Shown: piece by piece, positions 1 through 8,542 of the stretch
How positions within the stretch are numbered: the first letter of the stretch is position 1
Layout: the number at the start of each line of letters is the position of its first letter
Assembly (NCBI RefSeq): GCF_028401415.2
Contig: NZ_CP171821.2
Span: 2,356,001-2,420,000, forward strand
Reading direction: 5' to 3'
Source: Glaciecola sp028401415
GTDB lineage: Bacteria > Pseudomonadota > Gammaproteobacteria > Enterobacterales > Alteromonadaceae
Length of the DNA stretch: 64,000 bases
Made by a program: the position numbers and the translations under genes
Notes under the pieces: generated by a model
Seen by the model: only the letters and a program-made list of their open reading frames with translations
Database searches by the model: none
Told to the model about the DNA's origin: nothing

Positions 1-135
1 AGCGGTATTATACTGACACCGTCAAATGATACAAGCTAAAACCGAATGTGTAAGCGATTATTTTGCACAAAGTAGCTTCAAGTTGCTTTTTTCAGGTATA
101 TTTGAACATTAAAAGATGCTTTTAAGATTACGCAC

Positions 136-825
136 ATGCAAAACCATGAACAGCAAGCTCTTGCAGATTTCATTGAATACCCAGAAGCTCAAATGCTTAG
201 GCGAGCTGAGGACTTTTATAAAGACATAAAGCGACGCCACAGCATAAGAATGTTCAGCGAGCGCGCTGTTGACAAAGCTATTATTGAAAATTGCATAAAA
301 GCGGCCGGGACAGCCCCGAACGGCGCCAATCGTCAGCCTTGGCATTTTGCCGCCATACATTCGGCCGATGTAAAACGTCAGGTTCGAGAGCAGGCAGAAG
401 CTCACGAGCGAAGGTTTTACGGAGGTTCAGCGGGCGAGCAGTGGCTAGATGCACTTAAACCTTTAGGTACTGATGCACAAAAACCATACCTTGAAACGGC
501 ACCATGGCTCATCGCTGTGTTTTCGCAAAAAAAATCAAGTTCTGATGAAAAGCAAAATGGCAGTGCTTCAAAGCAGCAAAACTATTACATTCATGAGTCT
601 GTCGGGATAGCGACTGGCTTTTTGATTACCGCTTTACATCACGCCGGGCTTGCAACACTTACTCATACCCCTAAACCAATGAGTTTTTTGTCTAAAATAT
701 GCAAGCGTCCTGACGATGAGCGCCCTTACATGCTTATTATTACGGGCTATCCTTCAGCGGATGCGACGGTGCCAACACATGCTTTACAAAAAAAAACTCT
801 AGATGAAATCGCAAGCTTTTTATAA
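136..825 (+). CDS. Nitroreductase family protein (flavin oxidoreductase)
   Basis: The 229-residue protein belongs to the FMN-dependent nitroreductase fold. The N-terminal part carries the typical RRHSIRMFSERAV stretch, with the basic residues that bind the FMN phosphate, followed by APNGANRQPWHF, the usual second flavin-binding segment. The pattern is closest to the iodotyrosine-deiodinase-like branch of the family, which reduces small aromatic or halogenated substrates with NAD(P)H. The substrate cannot be told from sequence. There is no signal peptide, so it should be cytoplasmic. It stands alone, convergent with the lipoprotein gene that follows 12 bases later. The start has no strong ribosome binding site, so the first few residues are uncertain. 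Confidence 0.85.
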   Translation: MQNHEQQALADFIEYPEAQMLRRAEDFYKDIKRRHSIRMFSERAVDKAIIENCIKAAGTAPNGANRQPWHFAAIHSADVKRQVREQAEAHERRFYGGSAGEQWLDALKPLGTDAQKPYLETAPWLIAVFSQKKSSSDEKQNGSASKQQNYYIHESVGIATGFLITALHHAGLATLTHTPKPMSFLSKICKRPDDERPYMLIITGYPSADATVPTHALQKKTLDEIASFL

Positions 826-837
826 GGTTAGCTGCGA

Positions 838-1404
838 CTAAAATCCGCTTGCGTAAATCGGAGCCGCTCCCACCACCGCTTGCTCTTCATCAAACAGGAC
901 AATAGCGGGGAAATACGATACGTAATTGCCTTGAGTAGCTTTATCAGCAACCCAGATCAAGTGATTTCCGTTTCTTAACTTACCTTTGTACTGGATTTGA
1001 ATATCGGTGAACTCATCATTATAGGTGAGCATAGACCGTTCCAACCAAAGCTGAAATCCAGACTGTGAAAGGCTTTTGCCTCGTTCTGTGCTTGGCCCAA
1101 GTGAAGTAGGCAAAGCACGAAGCTCCAGTTGGTGAAAAATGGCACGCATCGTCTTCGTATTTTGTTCATCTACTTGCAAATCGAGAGACAATGAGCACCT
1201 TAAGTACTCAGCCGAAATAATCTGATTTGCGAGGGTTTCGCTAATTCTAAAAGCAGCGCGCGCCTGCTCGTATTCCGCGCAACTACTTACCCGCATGCCG
1301 CTTTCTAGCGTAAGTGAGGACATTTTGCTCTCGGGTGGCTCTTGTGGACTCTGGCACGCAAACAAAGATAATGCGCTCGTTAAGATTAGAAAGTATATAC
1401 GCAT
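838..1404 (-). CDS. Hypothetical lipoprotein
   Basis: A 188-residue protein with a short hydrophobic signal ending in the lipobox LFAC, so Cys17 is the probable lipidated residue. The mature part is hydrophilic and has no motif that I recognise. It has two further cysteines in the region around residues 42-70. Near the C-terminus the chain becomes hydrophobic (YFPAIVLFDEEQAVVGAAP). It should sit in the outer or inner membrane facing the periplasm. Neighbours give no functional hint. Function unknown; the call as an exported lipoprotein is firm, anything further is not supported. Confidence 0.7.
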   Translation of the reverse strand: MRIYFLILTSALSLFACQSPQEPPESKMSSLTLESGMRVSSCAEYEQARAAFRISETLANQIISAEYLRCSLSLDLQVDEQNTKTMRAIFHQLELRALPTSLGPSTERGKSLSQSGFQLWLERSMLTYNDEFTDIQIQYKGKLRNGNHLIWVADKATQGNYVSYFPAIVLFDEEQAVVGAAPIYASGF

Positions 1405-1474
1405 AATATTCGTCTTAATTTAAACGGCAATGACTGCGATGCTCGGAAAAGCTAAAAAGTTCAAAAACTTAATG

Positions 1475-2035
1475 TCATGCATGCTCAACATAGTCTGCCT
1501 CTTTATTGCGCCTTGAAGGATATCTGTCACCAAAATCTCTCAGCTCCACAATGGCTCCATGCCAATCTTGGTTGATTACGCAGCGCCAAAAGCTAGGACA
1601 GCGTTTGGGTAAACTGCCATATTGAAATGATACCGAGGCAATGACGGTTTGCCACCTAGCACTTAAGCTAGCAAACTTCGATTCAGACGCTTCATTGTAA
1701 TCGTTCACCACGCGCGCAATCATGGCAGCCTTTACCGATTTATTAATGGTAATGGCATGCTCAGAGCTGATTGAAAACGGATGCTGATCCAGATACCGCT
1801 TGGCGTCCATTCCTTGTAAGCCCAAATAGGGTGAAAGCTGGCTTATCAATTCAGGTGGAAGTCCTAATTCTCGCAAATCGTGCTCATTTCGAGCACCAAT
1901 ATCAAAACCCACCGCTAAAGTAACACCACTTTTGCTATTTTTTGGATCAGGCACATAAGCCTGTAAAATATTGCCACCTTCAAGTGAGCTTATAAAATCA
2001 AAATCAATCTGGTGACCATCACTAGCATTTTGCAT
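1475..2035 (-). CDS. Pesticin/phage-lysozyme-like muramidase, no signal peptide
   Basis: I place the start at the ATG at 2035 because a GGAG ribosome site precedes it and because the longer open frame would run into the divergent CBS gene. The resulting 186-residue protein has the order SSLEGG, GVTLAVGFDIG, typical of the pesticin C-terminal domain and T4-type lysozymes. Glu19, Thr39 and Asp45 fit the catalytic Glu/Thr/Asp triad, and the Thr-Asp spacing of six equals that in pesticin. The domain cuts the peptidoglycan glycan chain. There is no secretion signal and no neighbouring holin, phage gene, colicin receptor domain or immunity gene. It may be a stand-alone effector exported by another system, or a domesticated lysozyme. 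Confidence 0.6.
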   Translation of the reverse strand: MQNASDGHQIDFDFISSLEGGNILQAYVPDPKNSKSGVTLAVGFDIGARNEHDLRELGLPPELISQLSPYLGLQGMDAKRYLDQHPFSISSEHAITINKSVKAAMIARVVNDYNEASESKFASLSARWQTVIASVSFQYGSLPKRCPSFWRCVINQDWHGAIVELRDFGDRYPSRRNKEADYVEHA

Positions 2036-2191
2036 ATTTACTCCAGATAAGGATGAAACTAGCGCCTGTAGACCGTTACATAAAATAAAAACAGCAGTCT
2101 TACAAAAATACGACGATTGTCTAGTGCTTTTTACAACAAACCTGACTACTATGAATTTAAGAAGAATCGATGATACGTTTTTGGAGTGCAA

Positions 2192-2611
2192 ATGGAGTCT
2201 TTGAAAGTCGCAGATCATATGAACCGTCGCGCAGTAAAGTTAACGGTTGACATGCCCGTCGCTGAAGCAGTTGAAGCCTTGCTAGTGGGCAAACAAACGG
2301 GCGCGCCCGTGGTAGACAGTCATAATAAGCTTGTAGGTTTTTTATCTGAACAAGACTGTTTAAGTCAGATGATTACATCCAGCTACTACCGAGAGCAAGT
2401 TTGTCGCGTAAAAGAGCTGATGAAAACACCTGCACTCTCGGTTAAGGGCTATGACTCAATTCTAGAGTTGGCTCAGACAATGCTCAAAGAAAAGCCTAAA
2501 GTCTACCCGGTGATTGAGGATAATGGAGAGCTGCTTGGTTCGATCAATCGTTCTGAAGTGTTAAATGCAATTGATATGCAGCTTCGGGATGGTTACAAAA
2601 GCCACGCATAA
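2192..2611 (+). CDS. CBS-domain protein
   Basis: A 139-residue protein made of two CBS motifs (about residues 7-60 and 75-130), which pair to form one Bateman module that binds adenine nucleotides such as AMP or ATP. The first repeat contains the typical GAPVVDSHNKLVGFLSEQD pattern. A GTG six bases upstream is possible, but TTGGAG lies five bases before the ATG at 2192, so I start there. No catalytic domain is attached. Such small CBS proteins usually act as energy-state sensors that bind partner enzymes or transporters, but the partner is not evident here. It is divergent from the lysozyme-like gene and convergent with the ABC exporter. Confidence 0.8.
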   Translation: MESLKVADHMNRRAVKLTVDMPVAEAVEALLVGKQTGAPVVDSHNKLVGFLSEQDCLSQMITSSYYREQVCRVKELMKTPALSVKGYDSILELAQTMLKEKPKVYPVIEDNGELLGSINRSEVLNAIDMQLRDGYKSHA

Positions 2612-2629
2612 ATACGCGCCAAGAGCCCA

Positions 2630-4471
2630 TTATTCAACCCCAATGAAGCCCCCCGTTTGGTGTGCCCATAGCTTGGCATAAATACCGTTTTGCTGAATAA
2701 GTTCAGCGTGCGAGCCTGCCTCAACAATTTTACCTTCATCCAACACCAATAGCTTATCGAGTTGTGCAATCGTTGAAAGACGATGTGCAATCGCCAGTAC
2801 CGTTTTATTTTCCATAATTTTTATTAGGCAGTCCTGAATGGCTGCTTCAACTTCCGAGTCCAGTGCTGATGTAGCCTCGTCCAGAATTAATATCGGCGCA
2901 TCCTTTAACATGACGCGTGCAATTGCGATGCGTTGGCGCTGGCCGCCAGAGAGTTTTACGCCGCGCTCGCCTACATGAGCATCGTAGCCTGTGCGACCTT
3001 TTGCGTCGCTGAGCGATAAAATAAACTCATGCGCCTCAGCCTGTTTAGCAGCTTGAATCATTTGCTCTTCACTTGCATCCATGCGCCCATACAAAATGTT
3101 ATCGCGTACAGAGCGATGCATAAGTGAAGTATCTTGGGTAACCATACTAATTTGTGAACGCAGGCTTTCTTGCGTCACCTCATCAATTTTTTGTCCATCA
3201 ATGCTAATAGTGCCTGACTGAATATCATAAAAGCGCAACAGCAAGTTCACTAATGTTGACTTTCCTGCGCCAGAGCGCCCAACCAAACCTATTTTCTGTC
3301 CCGGTTTGATATCTATGGACAAATCTCTAAATACGTCAATTTGCTGATTAGCTTTGCCAGCATAGGCGAAGTTGACTTGGTTGAAGTTCACCGCGCCGCC
3401 ACTAACTTGTAGTGCGGTTGCCTGCGCTTTATCAACAATGTTCGCAGGCACGGCCAGACTGTCAATTCCATCTTGCACCGTACCAATATTTTCAAATAGC
3501 GATGATACTTCCCACATGATCCATTGAGACATACCGTTGAGTCGCAAACTTAAACTAACCGCGATAGCGATATCGCCCGGGCTGACTACTCCGTTTATCC
3601 ACAGATATACCGACAGTGCAGCAATACTGAAAACCAATAGAGAGTTGCTAAACCATACGCAAGCTTGCAAAACCGTGACCAGGCGCATTTGCGGATATAC
3701 AGTCTGTAAAAAACCATCCATCCCTTCTTTGGCATAGTTTTCCTCGCGCTTGTGATGACTGAAGAGCTTTACCGTCATGATGTTGGTATAACTATCAACA
3801 ATGCGACCAGTCATAATCGAACGCGCATCTGCCTGTTTTTGCGATACTCGTTTTAATCGAGGAAGAAGCGAGCGCAAAATCAAGATATATATCAATAGCC
3901 AAACGAGCAAAGGCATGGCAAGTCGCCAGTCAGTTGCGAATACCAAAACCACAACCGAGATAAAATAAACGCAAACATAAACCGCTAGGTTGAGAATTTT
4001 AGTGACCGTCTCGCGCACCGACAATGCGGTTTGCATCACCTTAGTCGCCACACGACCTGCAAACTCGTCTTGGTAGAAAGATAGGCTCTGCCCCAGTAAA
4101 TAACGATGTGCCATCCAACGAATACGCATGGGATAGTTGCCCATGATCGACTGATGCGTAATCATTGATTCGAGTATGACAAAGGCAGGGAGTATCAATA
4201 GCACCAATGCGCCCATCCAAACAAGCGTCCATTTTTCTTCATCTAAGAAGGTCGCTGGGTCTCGCTGTGCGAACCAATCAACAAACTGCCCCATAAAGCC
4301 AAATAAAGACACTTCTAAAATCGCAACCAATGCACTGAGCAAGCTAACGCTAAGTAGCACTAACCACATACCTTGAGAATAGTATTTGCAAAATTCAAAC
4401 AGAGATCGCGGCGGCTGTTTTGGCGCTTCTATTGGGAAGGGTTTAGTTAAGCCTTCGAAAAATGAAAACAT
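2630..4471 (-). CDS. ABC exporter, fused permease and ATPase
   Basis: A 613-residue half-transporter with an N-terminal six-helix membrane domain (about residues 35-330) and a C-terminal ATPase. The ATPase has Walker A (GRSGAGKST), signature (LSGGQRQRIAIARVML), Walker B (ILILDEATSALDSE) and the switch histidine (AIAHRLST). The family (MsbA/multidrug type B) works as a dimer in the inner membrane and exports lipids, drugs or peptides. Nothing here identifies the cargo. It is monocistronic, with the CBS gene convergent 18 bases beyond its end. Confidence 0.9.
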   Translation of the reverse strand: MFSFFEGLTKPFPIEAPKQPPRSLFEFCKYYSQGMWLVLLSVSLLSALVAILEVSLFGFMGQFVDWFAQRDPATFLDEEKWTLVWMGALVLLILPAFVILESMITHQSIMGNYPMRIRWMAHRYLLGQSLSFYQDEFAGRVATKVMQTALSVRETVTKILNLAVYVCVYFISVVVLVFATDWRLAMPLLVWLLIYILILRSLLPRLKRVSQKQADARSIMTGRIVDSYTNIMTVKLFSHHKREENYAKEGMDGFLQTVYPQMRLVTVLQACVWFSNSLLVFSIAALSVYLWINGVVSPGDIAIAVSLSLRLNGMSQWIMWEVSSLFENIGTVQDGIDSLAVPANIVDKAQATALQVSGGAVNFNQVNFAYAGKANQQIDVFRDLSIDIKPGQKIGLVGRSGAGKSTLVNLLLRFYDIQSGTISIDGQKIDEVTQESLRSQISMVTQDTSLMHRSVRDNILYGRMDASEEQMIQAAKQAEAHEFILSLSDAKGRTGYDAHVGERGVKLSGGQRQRIAIARVMLKDAPILILDEATSALDSEVEAAIQDCLIKIMENKTVLAIAHRLSTIAQLDKLLVLDEGKIVEAGSHAELIQQNGIYAKLWAHQTGGFIGVE

Positions 4472-4600
4472 TTAGTGCTCTTTATTAGATTACTTTTGAA
4501 AGAATAAGCCGTATTTTTGCCGCTAACGCGACGTATCGCAACGCATTGCGACTGCGAGCAGGGCAGAATATGTGTCACTCATGGCCATTAAAGTCACGCA

Positions 4601-5014
4601 TTACAAGAATTTAATTAGCAGCATCACCGCCCAGTATGCACAAATTCCAAATTGCACTAAAAAGAATACAAAGCGCAATATCACTGCCGCGTTGCTGATA
4701 GATGAAATATGAATAATAGACTGTGCCAAACGAGCACCGAGTACGATAAACGCTAAGGCATTAGTAATCGCACTTGCATTTATGGCCAAGGCAAGCAGCA
4801 TTATTCCCCCAATAAAGGGAAAGCACTCTACCGCATTCAAATGTGCGCGGGTAAGCCGCTGCCCTAATGCCCCGACATCTGACCCGTCTGCTTTAAATAC
4901 AAGAGACGTGCGTTTTTGGAGTTGATTAAATACAGTTCGATAGGATGCTAAGGCCAAAAGCATAATCATTATCCAAATAATGTATCCAAGCAAAGCGAGT
5001 ATCGTGGCGTTCAT
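4601..5014 (-). CDS. MAPEG family membrane protein
   Basis: A 137-residue protein with four predicted membrane helices, matching the length and layout of bacterial MAPEG proteins (membrane-associated proteins in eicosanoid and glutathione metabolism). The segment after the first helix contains the family-like RLTRAHLNAVECFPFIGGIML, where the R..AH.N..E..P pattern is the usual signature. Eukaryotic members are glutathione transferases or peroxidases; bacterial members are mostly uncharacterised. It is located in the inner membrane. It has no operon partner and is divergent from the rhodanese gene. Confidence 0.75.
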   Translation of the reverse strand: MNATILALLGYIIWIMIMLLALASYRTVFNQLQKRTSLVFKADGSDVGALGQRLTRAHLNAVECFPFIGGIMLLALAINASAITNALAFIVLGARLAQSIIHISSISNAAVILRFVFFLVQFGICAYWAVMLLIKFL

Positions 5015-5153
5015 AATGATTCCTTGTGACTTTCTATTTTTTCAGATCTAATACTCAAGGATGCGTTTGTTTGGGACTTCTTGCAATAAAAACTTTGCCA
5101 AGCGATCATAACAAGCTTACTACAATACTGCTTTTTTCCCTTTGGAACATACT

Positions 5154-5714
5154 ATGACCTACCAAGACATTAACGCTCAAGAGGCAATTGAGCTAATCGC
5201 CACAAAGAATGTGCAGTTAGTTGACGTGCGTGAAGCGATTGAGTTTGCTGGCGGCCACATTCCCGATAGCGAACTTCATCCTGTCTCACACATCTCAACT
5301 GATGCGATCAAAATGGATAAGGACGCTGTGATTGTTTACTGTCAGAAAGGGGTGCGTGGGGCTAAAGCGTGTAAAAAAATTTGTGCGATGATGGAGCAAA
5401 CAATAGACACTCCTCGCAAAATTGAAGTGTTTAACTTGTCGGGTGGCATTGAAGCTTGGGAAAGCGATGGACTTGACATTGTACGCTTAAAAACTAAGGT
5501 TTTACCGCTTCAAAGACAGGTTCAGTTGGCGATCGGACTGTTGCTCTTGCTGTTCAGTGCAATGAGTATTTTTGTTAACCATGCTTTCGTTTGGGCGATT
5601 GTCTTTATGAGCGTTGGGTTAATCATTGCTGGAATAAGCGGTTTTTGCGGGCTGGCTCGACTTGTTGCGATGATGCCCTGGAACAATCGTGTGAGTAACC
5701 CGAACTCTGGATAA
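5154..5714 (+). CDS. Rhodanese-domain membrane protein, YgaP-like
   Basis: Residues about 5-110 form a rhodanese domain with the active-site loop CQKGVRGAK, the cysteine being the sulfur carrier. Two membrane helices follow (about 125-165), giving the layout of YgaP, a membrane-bound thiosulfate sulfurtransferase. The ATG at 5154 is chosen over the upstream TTG because GGA lies at suitable distance. The last six codons and the stop fall in a 19-bp sequence that recurs at 30644, probably the end of an insertion sequence, so the natural C-terminus seems to have been replaced by a few foreign residues (NPNSG). Its stop is 3 bases from the convergent dbpA end. Confidence 0.8.
   Translation: MTYQDINAQEAIELIATKNVQLVDVREAIEFAGGHIPDSELHPVSHISTDAIKMDKDAVIVYCQKGVRGAKACKKICAMMEQTIDTPRKIEVFNLSGGIEAWESDGLDIVRLKTKVLPLQRQVQLAIGLLLLLFSAMSIFVNHAFVWAIVFMSVGLIIAGISGFCGLARLVAMMPWNNRVSNPNSG
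5696..5714 (+). repeat. 19-bp repeat, probable insertion-sequence end relic (copy 1)
   Basis: The 19 bases taacccgaactctggataa are identical to 30644-30662 and have the same orientation. This copy lacks the following agagacag that continues the second copy. It supplies the final codons and stop of the rhodanese gene. See the second copy for the insertion-sequence interpretation. Confidence 0.55.
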
Positions 5715-5717
5715 TTC

Positions 5718-7142
5718 CTAGCTTAGCTTGCGCGCTCTAATACGCTTCCCTTTTACTTTTTCTTCCCTAAACATCGCTAAAATACGCTTTGCACTTCTTA
5801 ATTTGACTGCCACTAAGGCTTTCTGTGGCCCGACCTGGATTTTACCGATGTCTTTGGCAGGAACTTTCGCCAGTTTTGTAATCGCGCCTAAAATGTCGCC
5901 TTTACTCACTTTTTGTTTCTTCCCGGCATCCAGCTGAATCCCAACGTACTGAGGTAGCTTAATGCGATTCGCGTGGAAACGAAGAGATTGACCACCTTTT
6001 ATGGGAATGTCTTCATTTAGTTTCGCGTTGAAAGCGATAAGTTTGATTTCATCTTCATCGTCAATTAGCGTAACCGCATGGCCCTTTTCTCCCGCTCGAC
6101 CCGTGCGCCCTATTCGGTGGGTATGAATGTCAAGATCGTCTGAAATTCTATAGTTAATGACTAAATCAACCTGCGCTATATCAAGCCCTCGCGAGGCTAC
6201 GTCTGTCGCAACAAGCACATTTGCACAGTTGGTGCTAAACAAATTAACCGCATTACTGCGCTCAAATTGCTCCATATCGCCTTGCACCTGCACCACGGAA
6301 AATCCATCTAACTTCAGTTGCTCACTCAACTCAACGACTTCCACCTTGGTTTGGCAGAACACGATAGCAGACTCACTTTGCTTCTCAGTTAATATTGCAG
6401 CGACTGCGTAAGCTCGTTTATCACTGGGTACCTTGTATGCAACTTGAGTGATGTTGAGTCTTGCAGCATCGTCACCAAGCCTAATAATGCTTGCTTGATG
6501 CTGATAACGCTTACTCAAAGCCTCAATTTTGCCACCGAATGTGGCCGAAAAAAGCAGGGTTTGCAAGCGGTCAGCAGATTGTTGAGTTACCGAGTTTTGC
6601 CTGAGCTGATCGTGCAATGCATTGAGTATCCAATCCACTTGGTCGGAAAAGCCCATATCCAGCATACGGTCTGCTTCGTCAAGCACCATCGTTCGCACCC
6701 CACCTAAGCTTAGTCGCCCTTGCGAAACAATATCCATTACCCGACCTGGTGTACCCACCACGACTGCAGGGGCGTGACGCAATGACGCTAACTGGGGCGC
6801 AAGCGCTACGCCACCAAAGAGCGCAAGTATTTTAGTATTCGGGATGTCTCTGGCTAAAAGCTGAAGTTGATAGTTTACCTGTTCAGCGAGCTCACGAGTG
6901 GGGCATAACACCAAAGAGTGTGGGTGAGCAGTTTCGTTCTCAGCAGCAGCAAGTTTATTCAATATACCAAGGCCAAAGGCGAGTGTTTTCCCACTCCCCG
7001 TTTTTGCCTCAACTGCAACATCTTCCCCGGACAATACTTTGTCTAAACACGCGCTTTGTGTCTGAGTGGGTTGGCTAAACTTTAATTTATCAAGCGCACT
7101 GATGAGCGCGGCATTAAGATTGTATTTATCAAAACCTGACAC
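5718..7142 (-). CDS. dbpA: ATP-dependent RNA helicase DbpA
   Basis: A 474-residue DEAD-box helicase with AKTGSGKT (motif I), PTRELAEQ (Ia), DEAD (II), SAT (III) and HRIGRTGR (VI). The C-terminal 75 residues (GDILGAITKLAKVPAKDIGKIQVGP...) match the DbpA RNA-binding domain, which docks on hairpin 92 of 23S rRNA. Its role is therefore in large ribosomal subunit assembly. The start is GTG at 7142, and it overlaps the pyrC stop by one base (TAGTG), so the two genes are probably cotranscribed and translationally coupled. Length agrees with the E. coli protein. Confidence 0.95.
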   Translation of the reverse strand: MSGFDKYNLNAALISALDKLKFSQPTQTQSACLDKVLSGEDVAVEAKTGSGKTLAFGLGILNKLAAAENETAHPHSLVLCPTRELAEQVNYQLQLLARDIPNTKILALFGGVALAPQLASLRHAPAVVVGTPGRVMDIVSQGRLSLGGVRTMVLDEADRMLDMGFSDQVDWILNALHDQLRQNSVTQQSADRLQTLLFSATFGGKIEALSKRYQHQASIIRLGDDAARLNITQVAYKVPSDKRAYAVAAILTEKQSESAIVFCQTKVEVVELSEQLKLDGFSVVQVQGDMEQFERSNAVNLFSTNCANVLVATDVASRGLDIAQVDLVINYRISDDLDIHTHRIGRTGRAGEKGHAVTLIDDEDEIKLIAFNAKLNEDIPIKGGQSLRFHANRIKLPQYVGIQLDAGKKQKVSKGDILGAITKLAKVPAKDIGKIQVGPQKALVAVKLRSAKRILAMFREEKVKGKRIRARKLS

Positions 7143-8260
7143 TACGACTGGCTCTTTGAGTTTGAGATCTGATATTCGCTGGACATTGTTTGACCATTGA
7201 CTTTAGACAGCTTCCACTTAAGTGACTCCCCCGCAAAAAAGGGCACAATTTTGTCCTCTCCTGGTAAAATGGTGCTTTGGGATGATTTTAAGGTGATAAG
7301 CTCTGGCACAGTCCATGTTTCCTTATTTAAGGTGATGCTACCTGTGTTTCGCGGTAAACCATAAAAGTCGGGGCCGTAATGGCTGGCAAAGCCTTCTAGT
7401 TTATCAAGCGCATTCAGGTCATCAAACACTTTGGCGTAGAGTTCAATCGCACTCCAAGCACTGTAACAACCCGCACATCCGCAGGCTGATTCTTTTTTGT
7501 GTTTTTCGTGAGGCGCGGAATCAGTGCCTAAGAAGAACTTAACGCTGCCACTTTTCACTACGTCTCTAAGCGCCTGCTGATGAGTATTGCGCTTTAGCAC
7601 AGGCAGGCAATAATTATGCGGACGGACGCCACCAACGAGCATATCATTGCGATTAAGCAGCAGATGTTGTGGAGTGATGGTAGCGGCGACATTAGCATCG
7701 GACTCGAGTACAAAGTCGACTGCATCTTTGGTAGTGATATGTTCAAACACGACTTTTAAACCTGGGAAGCTCTTTACGATGTCGCGCAAGTAACGGTCAA
7801 TAAACATTTGCTCCCGATCGAAAATATCAATCTCACCCTCCGTGACTTCGCCGTGAATAAGCAGCAACATCCCCACCTCTTGCATAGCTTCAAACACCGG
7901 ATACAAAGAATTAATCCCCGACACAGCTGCATCAGAATTGGTAGTTGCTCCTGCCGGATATAACTTACTCGCCACTATCCCCTGTGCTTTAGCCTTTCTA
8001 ATCTCCTCTGGGCTTGTGTCATTGGTAAGATAGAGTGTTACTAAGGGCTCAAAATCGCTTTTTTTAGGTGCGGCAGCCAAGATTCGCTCTTTATACTGTA
8101 AAGCCAACTCAGTAGTGGTGATAGGCGGAACAAGATTGGGCATTGCAATAGCGCGCCTGAAACATCGTGCAGTTGCGGGTACGGTCTCAAGTAACATGTC
8201 GCCATCGCGAAAATGTAAATGCCAGTCGTCAGGAGTTTGGATGGTAATTGAGTCAGTCAT
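7142..8260 (-). CDS. pyrC: Dihydroorotase (PyrC type)
   Basis: This is the third enzyme of de novo pyrimidine synthesis; it closes carbamoyl-aspartate to dihydroorotate in the cytoplasm. The N-terminus TPDDWHLHFRDGDML holds the HxH zinc motif. A lysine in ASKLYPAGAT is the likely carbamylated bridging residue. Further zinc histidines lie in LLIHGEV and FEHITT, and the catalytic Asp in LGTDSAPH. I start at ATG 8260 because the family motif begins ten residues after it and the upstream extension has no homology pattern. The 372 residues exceed the roughly 345 of the E. coli enzyme by a low-complexity tail after LKWKLSKVNG. Followed directly by dbpA. Confidence 0.93.
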   Translation of the reverse strand: MTDSITIQTPDDWHLHFRDGDMLLETVPATARCFRRAIAMPNLVPPITTTELALQYKERILAAAPKKSDFEPLVTLYLTNDTSPEEIRKAKAQGIVASKLYPAGATTNSDAAVSGINSLYPVFEAMQEVGMLLLIHGEVTEGEIDIFDREQMFIDRYLRDIVKSFPGLKVVFEHITTKDAVDFVLESDANVAATITPQHLLLNRNDMLVGGVRPHNYCLPVLKRNTHQQALRDVVKSGSVKFFLGTDSAPHEKHKKESACGCAGCYSAWSAIELYAKVFDDLNALDKLEGFASHYGPDFYGLPRNTGSITLNKETWTVPELITLKSSQSTILPGEDKIVPFFAGESLKWKLSKVNGQTMSSEYQISNSKSQS

Positions 8261-8542
8261 ATTGAGTATCAGTGTATTGAGCTTTAGTTGGAGGAAAAGG
8301 CTTATTCGCACACAGCTTTTACGATTATTTATGAAATGCAACGCGCACAACATCCGATTATAGCCTGATATCTTACGTTAACGCATAGTTTTACTTGGCT
8401 TTTTGAAATAAACTTAAGCAAGTGAAGGTCTTTTGATTATCTATCTGCGTCTTGAAAACCCTTGCGCACGCTTATGAGTTGCATCCTTAGATGCGTCCTT
8501 CGTCGCAAAACAGTACGCTTAAAAGAGGTTATGTCTTAGTAA

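Noticed and set aside
8354..8542. Pho box upstream of the OlsF-like gene
   Set aside because: No pair of CTGTCAT-like direct repeats found by eye.
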